This document shows, in pieces, positions 1-5,875 of a stretch of 26,696 nucleotides of DNA. The notes beneath the pieces were generated by a model that did not search any database, had not been told where the DNA came from, and was given only the letters and a program-made list of their open reading frames with translations. The position numbers were made by a program, and so were the translations under genes. Source of the stretch: UBA2336 sp964538575 (GTDB taxonomy: Bacteria; Bacteroidota; Bacteroidia; Cytophagales; Cyclobacteriaceae); contig CAZIGG010000034.1 in the NCBI GenBank assembly GCA_964538575.1, positions 1 to 26,696 of the forward strand. The letters are read 5' to 3'. The first letter of the stretch is position 1; each line of letters opens with the position of its first letter.

Positions 1-190
1 TTGTGCTCTTTTCCGTTGAACCCAGACACAATTGTGATGTGAATCGCTGCAACCCCCAATTGTCGTTAAGTAGAGACCGCGTTTGATCAATTCTTCCTGG
101 GAGAGGGGTTGCACGGGCTCAGCTTGTTTTTCCGGAGCATTGCAGGCAGCAAGGATTTAAAAGACTGCCGGCAAATAGAAAAGTTTTCAT
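1..190 (-). pseudogene. Chimeric remnant of a cytochrome c / exported-protein gene pair
   Basis: Positions 42-190 align by eye, at roughly 85-90% identity, to 2077-2224, the start of the intact cytochrome c lipoprotein gene. Positions 1-40 align to 1175-1214, near the 3' end of the intact 166-residue exported-protein gene. About 860 bp between these two segments is missing, so the head of one gene is joined to the tail of the next. The start codon (188-190, minus strand) survives, but one extra base near 152-156 shifts the frame after about 11 codons, giving a stop at 119-121. The match begins at base 1, so more of the remnant may lie outside the window. This is a decayed second copy of the pair at 1108-2224, in the same orientation. 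Confidence 0.85.
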
Positions 191-208
191 TATTTTCACA
201 CACGACTT

Positions 209-907
209 ATGAAAAATCGAATTCTTAAAGTTTCTCTTTTATTATTATTCGGCTTTATGCTTTCTATCGGAGCTTTCGCGCAGGAGAGTGACCGGGTATG
301 GAGCATTGGCCCCGAAATAGGTGCAGCATTTTCGAACCATGGTAAGGATCCTTATGAACCCGTGTACAAAGACTCTGAGTACAAATCAGGCTTAGTGGCC
401 GGTGGGTTTGTTACCTATAGCATTCGCGATAAGTATGCATTTACAGCTAAAATTCTGTTCAACCAAAAAGGATCAAAATATGATGATGGTGACGTAAGAG
501 AACGATTAAACTACATTGAAATTCCGGTTCTTGCCCGCGTTTATTTTAACCGAGAAGGAACGATAAGACCGAATGTGTTTATTGGCCCTTCCTTTGGGTT
601 TTTAACTGGTGCACAATGGAAAATAGGAGATGATGATTATGAAAATGTAACAGATATTAAAGAGTTTGATCTTAATGGTGACTGGGACAGCTATAAAGAT
701 AAATACAGTGTATTTGATTTTGGGGTAAGTCTTGGTTTGGGTCTTAGTATTAAAGTTGCTAATGAAATGTATTTTATCATTGATACACGTTATACATACG
801 GACTCAGTGATTTTAAGAAAGGGGATGGTAATGCCAACAATCAGAATGCAACTGTTACGGCAGGCCTTTCGTTTGGTATCGCTAACTGGTTTTTTCGCGT
901 AAAGTGA
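209..907 (+). CDS. Outer membrane beta-barrel protein
   Basis: A 232-residue protein with a clear Sec signal peptide (about residues 1-24, hydrophobic LLLLFGFMLSIG, cleavage after AFA before Q). The rest has alternating amphipathic strands rich in Tyr, Phe, Gly and Asp, and ends in an aromatic-basic tail (NWFFRVK), as expected for the small PorT-like/OMP_b-brl_2 beta-barrels common in Bacteroidota. Its role is probably structural or uptake-related in the outer membrane; no substrate can be read from sequence. It starts only 18 bp from the start codon of the divergent pseudogene, so its promoter must lie inside the decayed copy or the gene was placed there by the rearrangement. The stop codon is part of an inverted repeat at 901-941. 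Confidence 0.75.
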   Translation: MKNRILKVSLLLLFGFMLSIGAFAQESDRVWSIGPEIGAAFSNHGKDPYEPVYKDSEYKSGLVAGGFVTYSIRDKYAFTAKILFNQKGSKYDDGDVRERLNYIEIPVLARVYFNREGTIRPNVFIGPSFGFLTGAQWKIGDDDYENVTDIKEFDLNGDWDSYKDKYSVFDFGVSLGLGLSIKVANEMYFIIDTRYTYGLSDFKKGDGNANNQNATVTAGLSFGIANWFFRVK

Positions 908-961
908 CCACTTCATTTCGCGTGAATCAGGTGGTCACTTTCAACGAAAAACAGTGGTCAC
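901..961. repeat. Inverted repeat over the OMP stop codon, with a third half-site
   Basis: AAAGTGACCAC (901-911) and GTGGTCACTTT (931-941) are perfect 11-bp inverted arms around a 19-nt loop. A third copy, GTGGTCAC, follows at 954-961. The first arm contains the TGA stop of the outer-membrane gene. It may help to terminate transcription or protect the 3' end; the long loop and the lack of a T run make a classic terminator less likely. Confidence 0.5.
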
Positions 962-1009
962 ATTAGGCGGAATTTCCAGTAACTGATCTTGAAAATATTC
1001 TCAGAAAAT

Positions 1010-1041
1010 AAAGAGTCCTGCACATGCGGGACTCTTTTAGT
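1010..1041. terminator. Bidirectional rho-independent terminator between convergent genes
   Basis: AAAGAGTCC (1010-1018) pairs with GGACTCTTT (1029-1037). The stem continues inward through TGC/GCG around loop ACAT, with one wobble pair. A T run follows on the plus strand (CTTTTAGTTT) and T-rich sequence (CTTTATTTT) on the minus strand. It sits between the plus-strand outer-membrane gene and the minus-strand gene ending at 1108, so it can serve both. Confidence 0.75.
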
Positions 1042-1107
1042 TTAAAACACCTGGTAATAAAAAGCAATGCCCCTTCAGGCAATGCCCCTTTGCTAACAAA
1101 TCAATTC

Positions 1108-1608
1108 TTAAATAAATTCTACAAATTTCTCCAGTCTCAGGTTGCCGTTGATCCACACCGCATTGTGCACCAGCTTGTGCTCTTTTCCGTTGAACCCAAA
1201 AACGATCGTGATGCGGTAGGTTGAGTCTGATAATATTTCAGAGTCTGTACGTAAGCCATACACTTCTTTCCACTTAATTTGTTTGTCTCGGCCTTGCGCA
1301 AGGATGAGGCGGAAGGAATCCTTAGCATTAGGGATAATTACCTCTTTATGATTTTTGGCAATTTCTTCCTTAGCTTCTTCGAGGTTATTGCCATAGAATG
1401 CTGCGTTAGCATCCATTGCAGCATGAATGTCTTCGAGGGATGGATACAACAGGCTGAAAGATTGAGCAGAAGTCTGCTTAAGAGCCTGTAACGTTTTGTG
1501 TGCCAGCTCCTGGGATGCATCAGGTGCCGAACTGCTGATCAGGTATGAAGCAGTGAACGAGGTCGTGGTAAAAACCATTAAACACGATACTAATAGGGTT
1601 GTTTTCAT
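1108..1608 (-). CDS. Exported protein of unknown function (166 aa)
   Basis: The 166-residue product begins with a signal-peptide-like segment (residues 1-20, KTTLLVSCLMVFTTTSFTA). The mature part has an alpha-helical first half (SQELAHKTLQALKQTSAQSF, EEAKEEIAKNHKEV) followed by beta-rich sequence with YRITIVFGFNGKEHKLVHNAVWINGNLRLEKF-like strands. I do not recognise the family. The pattern (helices, then sheet, with a conserved-looking Trp-Ile-Asn-Gly turn) resembles small periplasmic NTF2-like folds, but this is only an impression. It lies 40 bp downstream of the cytochrome c gene on the same strand, and both genes appear together in the decayed copy at 1-190, so the two probably form an operon and may work together in the periplasm. 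Confidence 0.6.
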   Translation of the reverse strand: MKTTLLVSCLMVFTTTSFTASYLISSSAPDASQELAHKTLQALKQTSAQSFSLLYPSLEDIHAAMDANAAFYGNNLEEAKEEIAKNHKEVIIPNAKDSFRLILAQGRDKQIKWKEVYGLRTDSEILSDSTYRITIVFGFNGKEHKLVHNAVWINGNLRLEKFVEFI

Positions 1609-1648
1609 ATGCGTACTGATTAAAGTCTTTTTACGTAGGGTTTGATTG

Positions 1649-2224
1649 TTATTTTGAGTTCATAGCCACAAGTTTGTCTGGCGAAATGGCTGCCGGAACA
1701 ACATTGTCTACAGGCCTGATCGATTTCAGGTATGTGAATATTGCTTTCATGTCTTCATCTGAAAAATTCTTATACATCTGCCAGGGCATAGGCGGCAGCA
1801 GCGGACGTGCATTCTCAAGGCCTTTGTATTTTCCTTTGCGTAATGCGGTCTCAAACTGGGCGTACGTCCAGTTACCAATTCCTGTATCATCAGGTGTAAG
1901 GTTCGCGGCATACGAAATGCCCCAGGGGCCTACCGCTGCGGTTTGTCCCATCGAGAATAATACCCAGTCGGTTGTTTTGGCGACAGGCGGCAACGGCTCA
2001 TTTGCCGGATGACCGGAGAGCAGGCGCGATGGATCAGGCTCAGGCCCCGTAGGGGTCATTACTTTGGGCGAGTGGCAATCGTTGCAACCCCCAATCGTTG
2101 TTAAGTAAAGGCCGCGCTTGATCAATTCTTCCTGCGAAAGAGGTTTAACCGGTTCCGTTTGTTTTTCCGGAGCGTTGCAGGCAGCAAGCATTAAAAGACT
2201 GCCGGCAAATAGAAAAGTTTTCAT
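1649..2224 (-). CDS. c-type cytochrome lipoprotein
   Basis: A 191-residue lipoprotein: signal peptide MKTFLFAGSLLMLAA with lipobox LAAC, lipidated Cys16, then a Pro/Gln-rich linker. A single heme-attachment motif CNDCH sits at residues 47-51; a likely axial Met ligand is Met146 in PPMPWQM. The region between, including SYAANLTPDDTGIGNWT, is typical of electron-transfer cytochromes linked to membrane dehydrogenases. It should carry electrons in the periplasm, anchored to a membrane. Possible donors in this window are the PQQ-type sugar dehydrogenases, but that link is inference. It is the first gene of a two-gene unit with the 166-residue exported protein. Confidence 0.85.
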   Translation of the reverse strand: MKTFLFAGSLLMLAACNAPEKQTEPVKPLSQEELIKRGLYLTTIGGCNDCHSPKVMTPTGPEPDPSRLLSGHPANEPLPPVAKTTDWVLFSMGQTAAVGPWGISYAANLTPDDTGIGNWTYAQFETALRKGKYKGLENARPLLPPMPWQMYKNFSDEDMKAIFTYLKSIRPVDNVVPAAISPDKLVAMNSK

Positions 2225-2310
2225 TTTGATTATTGTTTATGAGCCTATACGCAAGACTGTAAATCCTACATCAACGCGAAAAAGAGAACCATCCACGCGA
2301 AACCGAATTT

Positions 2311-2336
2311 TGAACAAACGGGCTAACACGTGTTCA
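2311..2336. promoter_or_regulatory. Candidate operator in the divergent cytochrome c/AraC spacer
   Basis: The 198-bp spacer between the cytochrome c gene and the AraC-type gene holds a perfect 10-bp palindrome AACACGTGTT (2325-2334), overlapped by inverted arms TGAACA (2311-2316) and TGTTCA (2331-2336). Its place between divergent genes, one of them a regulator, fits an operator, but no factor can be assigned and short palindromes occur by chance. Confidence 0.25.
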
Positions 2337-2422
2337 GGAATTTTTGTATACCAGGTGTAACCCTTTTTACGGTAGTTGCGTAAACCTCATTTCATAAACC
2401 AAAAGGCAACCAACCCCTCCTG

Positions 2423-2836
2423 ATGGAACTCAGTCATACTTATTTTGTGGCAGACAATCCGGATATTGTCCCTGCTGCGAACATGCAGAATATGCTGTAT
2501 CAACCGAAGATAAGCAAGCGCGACCGTGAGCTGATCGAAGGCGTGAGGGTATACCTGACCAAAACGTTTCTCGAAGCACACACCATGAACAACCTTGCGC
2601 GGGAGTTCGGCACGAACACGCACAAGCTGATGACATTGTTTAAAAAAACGTTTAACACCAGCATTTTTGATTACCTCAACACGCTGAGAATGGCTCATGC
2701 GAAGAGAATGCTGGAAGAACAAGGCTGTTATGTGTCAGAAGTTGCGCGCGAGCTTGGTTATAAAAATCCGCATCACTTTACCGTGGCTTTCAAGCGCAGG
2801 TTTGGAATCTGTCCTTCATTGCTGAAGTCAGCATAG
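2423..2836 (+). CDS. Short AraC-family transcriptional regulator (DNA-binding domain only)
   Basis: The 137-residue protein is essentially one AraC/XylS DNA-binding domain: first helix-turn-helix at about residues 54-74 (MNNLAREFGTNTHKLMTLFK) and second at 103-124 (VSEVARELGYKNPHHFTVAF), followed by the usual KRRFGICPS end. The preceding ISKRDRELIEGVRVYL helix is like that of PchR-type regulators. Full-length relatives have some 150-200 more N-terminal residues for sensing; here a stop in frame at 2381-2383 and the absence of another start exclude a longer form. It is either a natural mini-regulator or the remnant of a truncated gene. It faces away from the cytochrome c gene and could regulate it. 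Confidence 0.8.
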   Translation: MELSHTYFVADNPDIVPAANMQNMLYQPKISKRDRELIEGVRVYLTKTFLEAHTMNNLAREFGTNTHKLMTLFKKTFNTSIFDYLNTLRMAHAKRMLEEQGCYVSEVARELGYKNPHHFTVAFKRRFGICPSLLKSA

Positions 2837-2849
2837 CTTACCACTTCCT

Positions 2850-2925
2850 AAAATTCAACGTACAGGATGTCATTGCGAGGGTGAATCCCTTCGTAGTCTG
2901 CTACGTTGTTGCAATCTTGAATTTT
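2850..2925. repeat. REP-like palindromic repeat (CATTGCGAGG...GCAATCTT type)
   Basis: Inside this stretch is the pattern GTCATTGCGAGGG...TTGCAATCTT, which resembles the scattered ATTGCGAG/GCAATCT palindromic elements of many bacterial genomes. It holds small hairpins AGGG-TGAAT-CCCT (2878-2890 area) and CGTAG-TCTG-CTACG (2892-2905), and is framed by perfect 9-bp arms AAAATTCAA (2850-2858) and TTGAATTTT (2917-2925). It lies between convergent genes and overlaps the 3' end of the minus-strand gene at 2901, so that gene's last codons come from the element. Confidence 0.55.
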
Positions 2926-3242
2926 GTCGGATGGCTGAGCTTGTAATCTTTTTTTTGATGATCAATTTTGTAACGCTTGTTCACATAGCCTTTCGTGTAC
3001 TCTTTAATTCTTGCTTCAAATTCAAGCGACATTCCTTCTTTGATTCCTGTCGCTTCGAATCCTTTTGTAAGGTTAAGCCATAGATGGTCTGTAACAATTG
3101 TTCCATGTTCAAGGTCAGTGATATCTTTTAGCAATATGGTTTCCTGGCTATAGCCGTTAAATCCTGATTTACGGCCCGTGCGCACAAAGATCCCTTTGAA
3201 TTTTTTACGTTGTCCGAGTTCTTTTTTTAATCCGGTGCGCAT
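2901..3242 (-). CDS. Small conserved hypothetical protein
   Basis: A 113-residue basic protein without signal peptide or membrane segment, so probably cytoplasmic. It has a beta-rich pattern (GIFVRTGRKSGFNGYSQ, ETILLKDITDL, GTIVTDHLWLNL, GMSLEFEARIKEY), suggesting a small barrel such as an OB-like fold, but I do not recognise a named family. It begins 2 bp after the stop of the sugar dehydrogenase gene on the same strand, so the two may be co-transcribed. Its final residues KFKIATT are encoded by the REP-like element at 2850-2925, so the original C terminus may have been replaced. Confidence 0.6.
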   Translation of the reverse strand: MRTGLKKELGQRKKFKGIFVRTGRKSGFNGYSQETILLKDITDLEHGTIVTDHLWLNLTKGFEATGIKEGMSLEFEARIKEYTKGYVNKRYKIDHQKKDYKLSHPTKFKIATT

Positions 3243-3244
3243 AC

Positions 3245-4581
3245 CTAATGAATAGCAATCCTGTAAATCTTTCCGTCAAACGCACATATATAAAGCTCGT
3301 TTTTCGGATCNNNNNNNNNNNNNNNNNNNNNNNNNNNNNNNNNNNNNNNNNNNNNNNNNNNNNNNNNNNNNNNNNNNNNNNNNNNNNNNNNNNNNNNNNN
3401 NNNNNNNNNNCAATCCTGTAAATCTTTCCGTCAAACGCACATATATAAAGCTCGTTTTTCGGATCAACGCCAAAGGAAGAGATGTTCAACTTACTTTCCA
3501 CCAGGGTGGTATTGACCGGTCTATTAAGATCTGAAGCATCCAGCGCCCAGATTTTACCGCTGCCGTAATCGGCATAAATGTATTTTCCTGTTAGCCCGGG
3601 CAGGGAAGGCCCCCGATACACAAATCCACCGGTAATGGAAACGCCTTCGCTGCGCGGATACTCCCACACCGGCAGCTCTAATCCCTGCTGATTGCAATTT
3701 CGCTTTGGCTCAAAGCAATGTTTGCCCTCCATCATGTTCCACCCATAGTTGCCGCCTTTTTCGATGATATCGATTTCTTCGTACGCATTCTGCCCGACAT
3801 CACCGGTCCATAATTTTTTAGTTACAGGATCAAAGCTCAGCCGCCAGGGGTTGCGTAATCCGTACGCATAGATTTCTTCTTTGTAGCCTGATTTGTTTCC
3901 GGCAAACGGATTGTCAGTTGGAATGGCATATTTCTTTCCGTTCTCCTGCTTGTTTACATTGATACGCAGGATCGATCCAAGCAGGGTTTTAAGATTCTGA
4001 CCATGTCCTTTCGGATCGCCACCCGAACCGCCATCACCCACACCAATGTATAAATATCCATCCGGCCCAAACGAAACCTGGCCGCCATTGTGATTGCTGT
4101 AAGGCTGATCAAACGTTAACAACACTAACTCACTTTCCGGATCGGCATTGTCCGGATTGTATGCAGAAACCCTAAAACGCGAGATGACAGTTCGGTCGGG
4201 ATTAGTGGCTGTATAGTTGACATAAAAAAATCCGTTGGTTTTGTATTGCGGATGAAAGGCAAGTCCTAACAATCCCTCTTCATTGCCATTGTCATCTACT
4301 TTATTCCGGATGTCAAGGAAAGTATTTTTGGAGGAAGCCGAAGATTCATTTTTAAATACGGAGATTATTCCTTTCTGCTCAACAACAAACAACCGGTTTG
4401 AATTATCATTGGCATGCTGAAGATCGACCGGTCGGATAAACGAAAGTTTAGGAAAAGCTAGAGTAACCTGGTAACCTATGTCTAACGATTCATGTTTCTC
4501 ACGACCATTTGTTGGCGTGCAAGCCTCTGAACAAATCACGAGTATCACTCCGCAGAAGATGCATTGCAACGGGTTCTTCAT
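3245..4581 (-). CDS. PQQ-dependent sugar dehydrogenase (glucose/sorbosone dehydrogenase) lipoprotein, split by an assembly gap
   Basis: A six-bladed beta-propeller of the soluble glucose/sorbosone dehydrogenase family, predicted to oxidise sugars or sugar-like alcohols in the periplasm with PQQ. Family landmarks: NEEGLLGLAFHPQYKTNGF, GPDGYLYIGVGDGG, LLGSILRINV, AYGLRNPWRLSFDP, TGDVGQNAYEEID and GGNYGW. The start at 4581 (MKNPLQ) is chosen because it gives a signal sequence with a lipid-type Cys (SEACTP); an upstream start at 4623 would spoil it. A run of 100 N at 3311-3410 lies near the 3' end, but the same 55 bp flank it on both sides. Merging them gives an uninterrupted frame ending ...GKIYRIAIH with stop at 3245-3247, about 393 residues. 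Substrate is unknown. Confidence 0.85.
3256..3465. other. Scaffold gap with duplicated contig ends
   Basis: Exactly 100 N (3311-3410) lie between two identical 55-bp copies, 3256-3310 and 3411-3465, both starting CAATCCTGTAAATCTTTCCG. Dropping one copy and the N run restores the dehydrogenase reading frame. The gap is therefore an unmerged overlap of contig ends and not missing sequence. Confidence 0.95.
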
Positions 4582-4589
4582 ACTAACTG

Positions 4590-4628
4590 ATTTATAAAAA
4601 CAAAGATCGCGGCCATGGACCACGATCT
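4590..4628 (-). terminator. Rho-independent terminator downstream of pdhB
   Basis: AGATCGCGG (4604-4612) and CCACGATCT (4620-4628) form a 9-bp stem with one wobble pair around loop CCATGGA. Read on the minus strand it is followed by TTTGTTTTTATAAATC. It lies 24 bp beyond the pdhB stop codon and before the sugar dehydrogenase start, so it should separate these two minus-strand genes. Confidence 0.65.
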
Positions 4629-4651
4629 AAGGTAAGAATATGTTTTCTGTT

Positions 4652-5632
4652 TTAATCCCGGTACATTACTGCCTTGATAGCCTTCACGGTTTTCTCCACG
4701 TTTGGCAGAATAGCCTGGATCAGCGTTGGGGCGTAGGGCAGGGGAACATCGGCATTGGTGATGCGATGGATAGGCGCATCGAGGTAATCGAACGCATGCT
4801 TTTGTACGTGGTAGGTGATCTCAGTTGAGATGGAGGCCAGCGGCCACGCTTCTTCTACAATCACTAACCGGTTGGTTTTCTTAACGGATTCCACTACGGT
4901 TGCATAATCAATCGGGCGAACCGTTCTTAAATCAATTACTTCGCACGAGATATTATCTTTCTCCAGTTCAGCAGCTGCGGCAAGCGCTACTTTCATGATC
5001 TTACCAAAGGAAACAATTGTAACATCCTTTCCCTGGCGTTTCACATCGGCCAGCCCAAGCGGAATGAGGTATTCTTCAGTGGGAACCTCACCTTTTTCTC
5101 CATACATCACTTCACTTTCCATGAAGATAACCGGATCGTTGTCGCGGATGGAAGTTTTTAAAAGCCCTTTTGCATCGTATGGATTGGATGGAACAACCAC
5201 TTTCAAGCCCGGGGTATTCGCATACCAGTTCTCGAAGTTCTGGGAATGCTGCGCACCCAATTGACCGGCATTCCCGGTAGGTCCGCGGAATACCATCGGC
5301 ACACCGTACTGCCCTGCAGACATCGATAGCATTTTGGCCGCTGAATTGATAATCGGGTCGATGGCTACGAGGGAGAAGTTAAAGGTCATGAATTCGATAA
5401 TCGGGCGGAGGCCGTTCATGGCTGCGCCTACACCGATGCCTGCGAAGCCCAGTTCCGCGATAGGGGTGTCAATCACCCGCTCAGGTCCAAACTCCTCCAG
5501 CATGCCCTGGCTGACCTTGTAGGCACCGTTGTATTCGGCCACCTCTTCGCCCATCAGGAATACGTTAGGGTCTCTGCGCATTTCTTCGACCATGGCTTCA
5601 CGAAGCGCCTCTCTGAACTGGATCTCTCTCAT
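4652..5632 (-). CDS. pdhB: Pyruvate dehydrogenase E1 component, beta subunit
   Basis: A 326-residue cytoplasmic protein matching the E1-beta subunit of pyruvate dehydrogenase complexes, which with E1-alpha uses thiamine diphosphate to decarboxylate pyruvate and acetylate the lipoyl E2. Typical sequence: REALREAMVEEMRRD, FLMGEEVAEYNGAYKVSQG, ERVIDTPIAELGFAGIGVGAA, FRGPTGNAGQLGAQHSQ, DLRTVRPID and IVEEAWP near the transketolase C-terminal domain. Length is normal and the frame is intact. The E1-alpha partner is not adjacent, as is often so in this phylum. The close relative, branched-chain 2-oxoacid E1-beta, is less likely given the strong pyruvate-type match (EEVAEYNGAYKVS). The leader contains several competing hairpins (5647-5691), and a terminator follows the gene. 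Confidence 0.93.
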   Translation of the reverse strand: MREIQFREALREAMVEEMRRDPNVFLMGEEVAEYNGAYKVSQGMLEEFGPERVIDTPIAELGFAGIGVGAAMNGLRPIIEFMTFNFSLVAIDPIINSAAKMLSMSAGQYGVPMVFRGPTGNAGQLGAQHSQNFENWYANTPGLKVVVPSNPYDAKGLLKTSIRDNDPVIFMESEVMYGEKGEVPTEEYLIPLGLADVKRQGKDVTIVSFGKIMKVALAAAAELEKDNISCEVIDLRTVRPIDYATVVESVKKTNRLVIVEEAWPLASISTEITYHVQKHAFDYLDAPIHRITNADVPLPYAPTLIQAILPNVEKTVKAIKAVMYRD

Positions 5633-5646
5633 ATTGCTTTAAATGG

Positions 5647-5691
5647 CCTGCCTACCCGGCAGGAGGGCGTAAAAATAACGCCTGTTAGGCG
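5647..5691 (-). promoter_or_regulatory. Hairpin-rich leader just upstream of pdhB
   Basis: Read on the minus strand toward the pdhB start, three stems follow: CGCCT-AAC-AGGCG (5691-5679), GGCGT-TATTTTT-ACGCC (5682-5666) and CCTGCC-GGGTA-GGCAGG (5663-5647, with GGCAGG ending 15 nt before the ATG). The first two share bases 5679-5682 and cannot form together. This could be an attenuator-like leader or a composite of palindromic repeats; CCTGCC...GGCAGG resembles a common Bacteroidota repeat that also occurs at 22467-22482. Confidence 0.4.
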
Positions 5692-5737
5692 ATTGGCAAA
5701 ATAAATTAATGGCCTTGTTAATAGCCTTGGAGGCCTA

Positions 5738-5758
5738 TGTTGGAGCTTTTCTCCAACA
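5738..5758. repeat. Perfect 8-bp stem-loop upstream of pdhB
   Basis: TGTTGGAG (5738-5745) and CTCCAACA (5751-5758) are perfect arms around CTTTT. There is no long T run after either arm. It lies in the spacer between the OmpA/TPR gene and pdhB, and its role is unknown. Confidence 0.35.
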
Positions 5759-5823
5759 CTTCACTCGCGAATAATTTAATTATGCTTTGCCCGATGAAGA
5801 ACACTGACAAGGCTGAATAAATA

Positions 5824-5855
5824 AAAAAGCCCTGACGGTACCGTCAGGGCTTTTT
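5824..5855. terminator. Perfect palindromic terminator after the OmpA/TPR lipoprotein gene
   Basis: A perfect 32-bp palindrome centred on GGTACC: A5-GCCCTGACGGT on one arm and its complement on the other, with A/T runs at both ends. On the minus strand it lies 21 bp past the stop at 5876 and ends in TTTTTTAT, a strong rho-independent terminator. The same core (CCCTGACG/CGTCAGGG) recurs in the terminator at 14601-14630. Confidence 0.85.
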
Positions 5856-5875
5856 CTATCCAATGTTTGTTCGAA

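Noticed and set aside
602..916. Minus-strand 104-codon frame inside the outer-membrane gene
   Set aside because: No family resemblance, and it lies wholly opposite a well-supported gene with a signal peptide.
1060..1095. Two near-identical GCAATGCCCCTT units in tandem
   Set aside because: Only two copies of about 15 bp between convergent genes; too little to claim a functional repeat.
3205..3310. C-terminal extension of the sugar dehydrogenase read through the N run
   Set aside because: It is in a frame created by the artificial 100-N spacer; the duplicated 55 bp shows the true end at 3245-3247.
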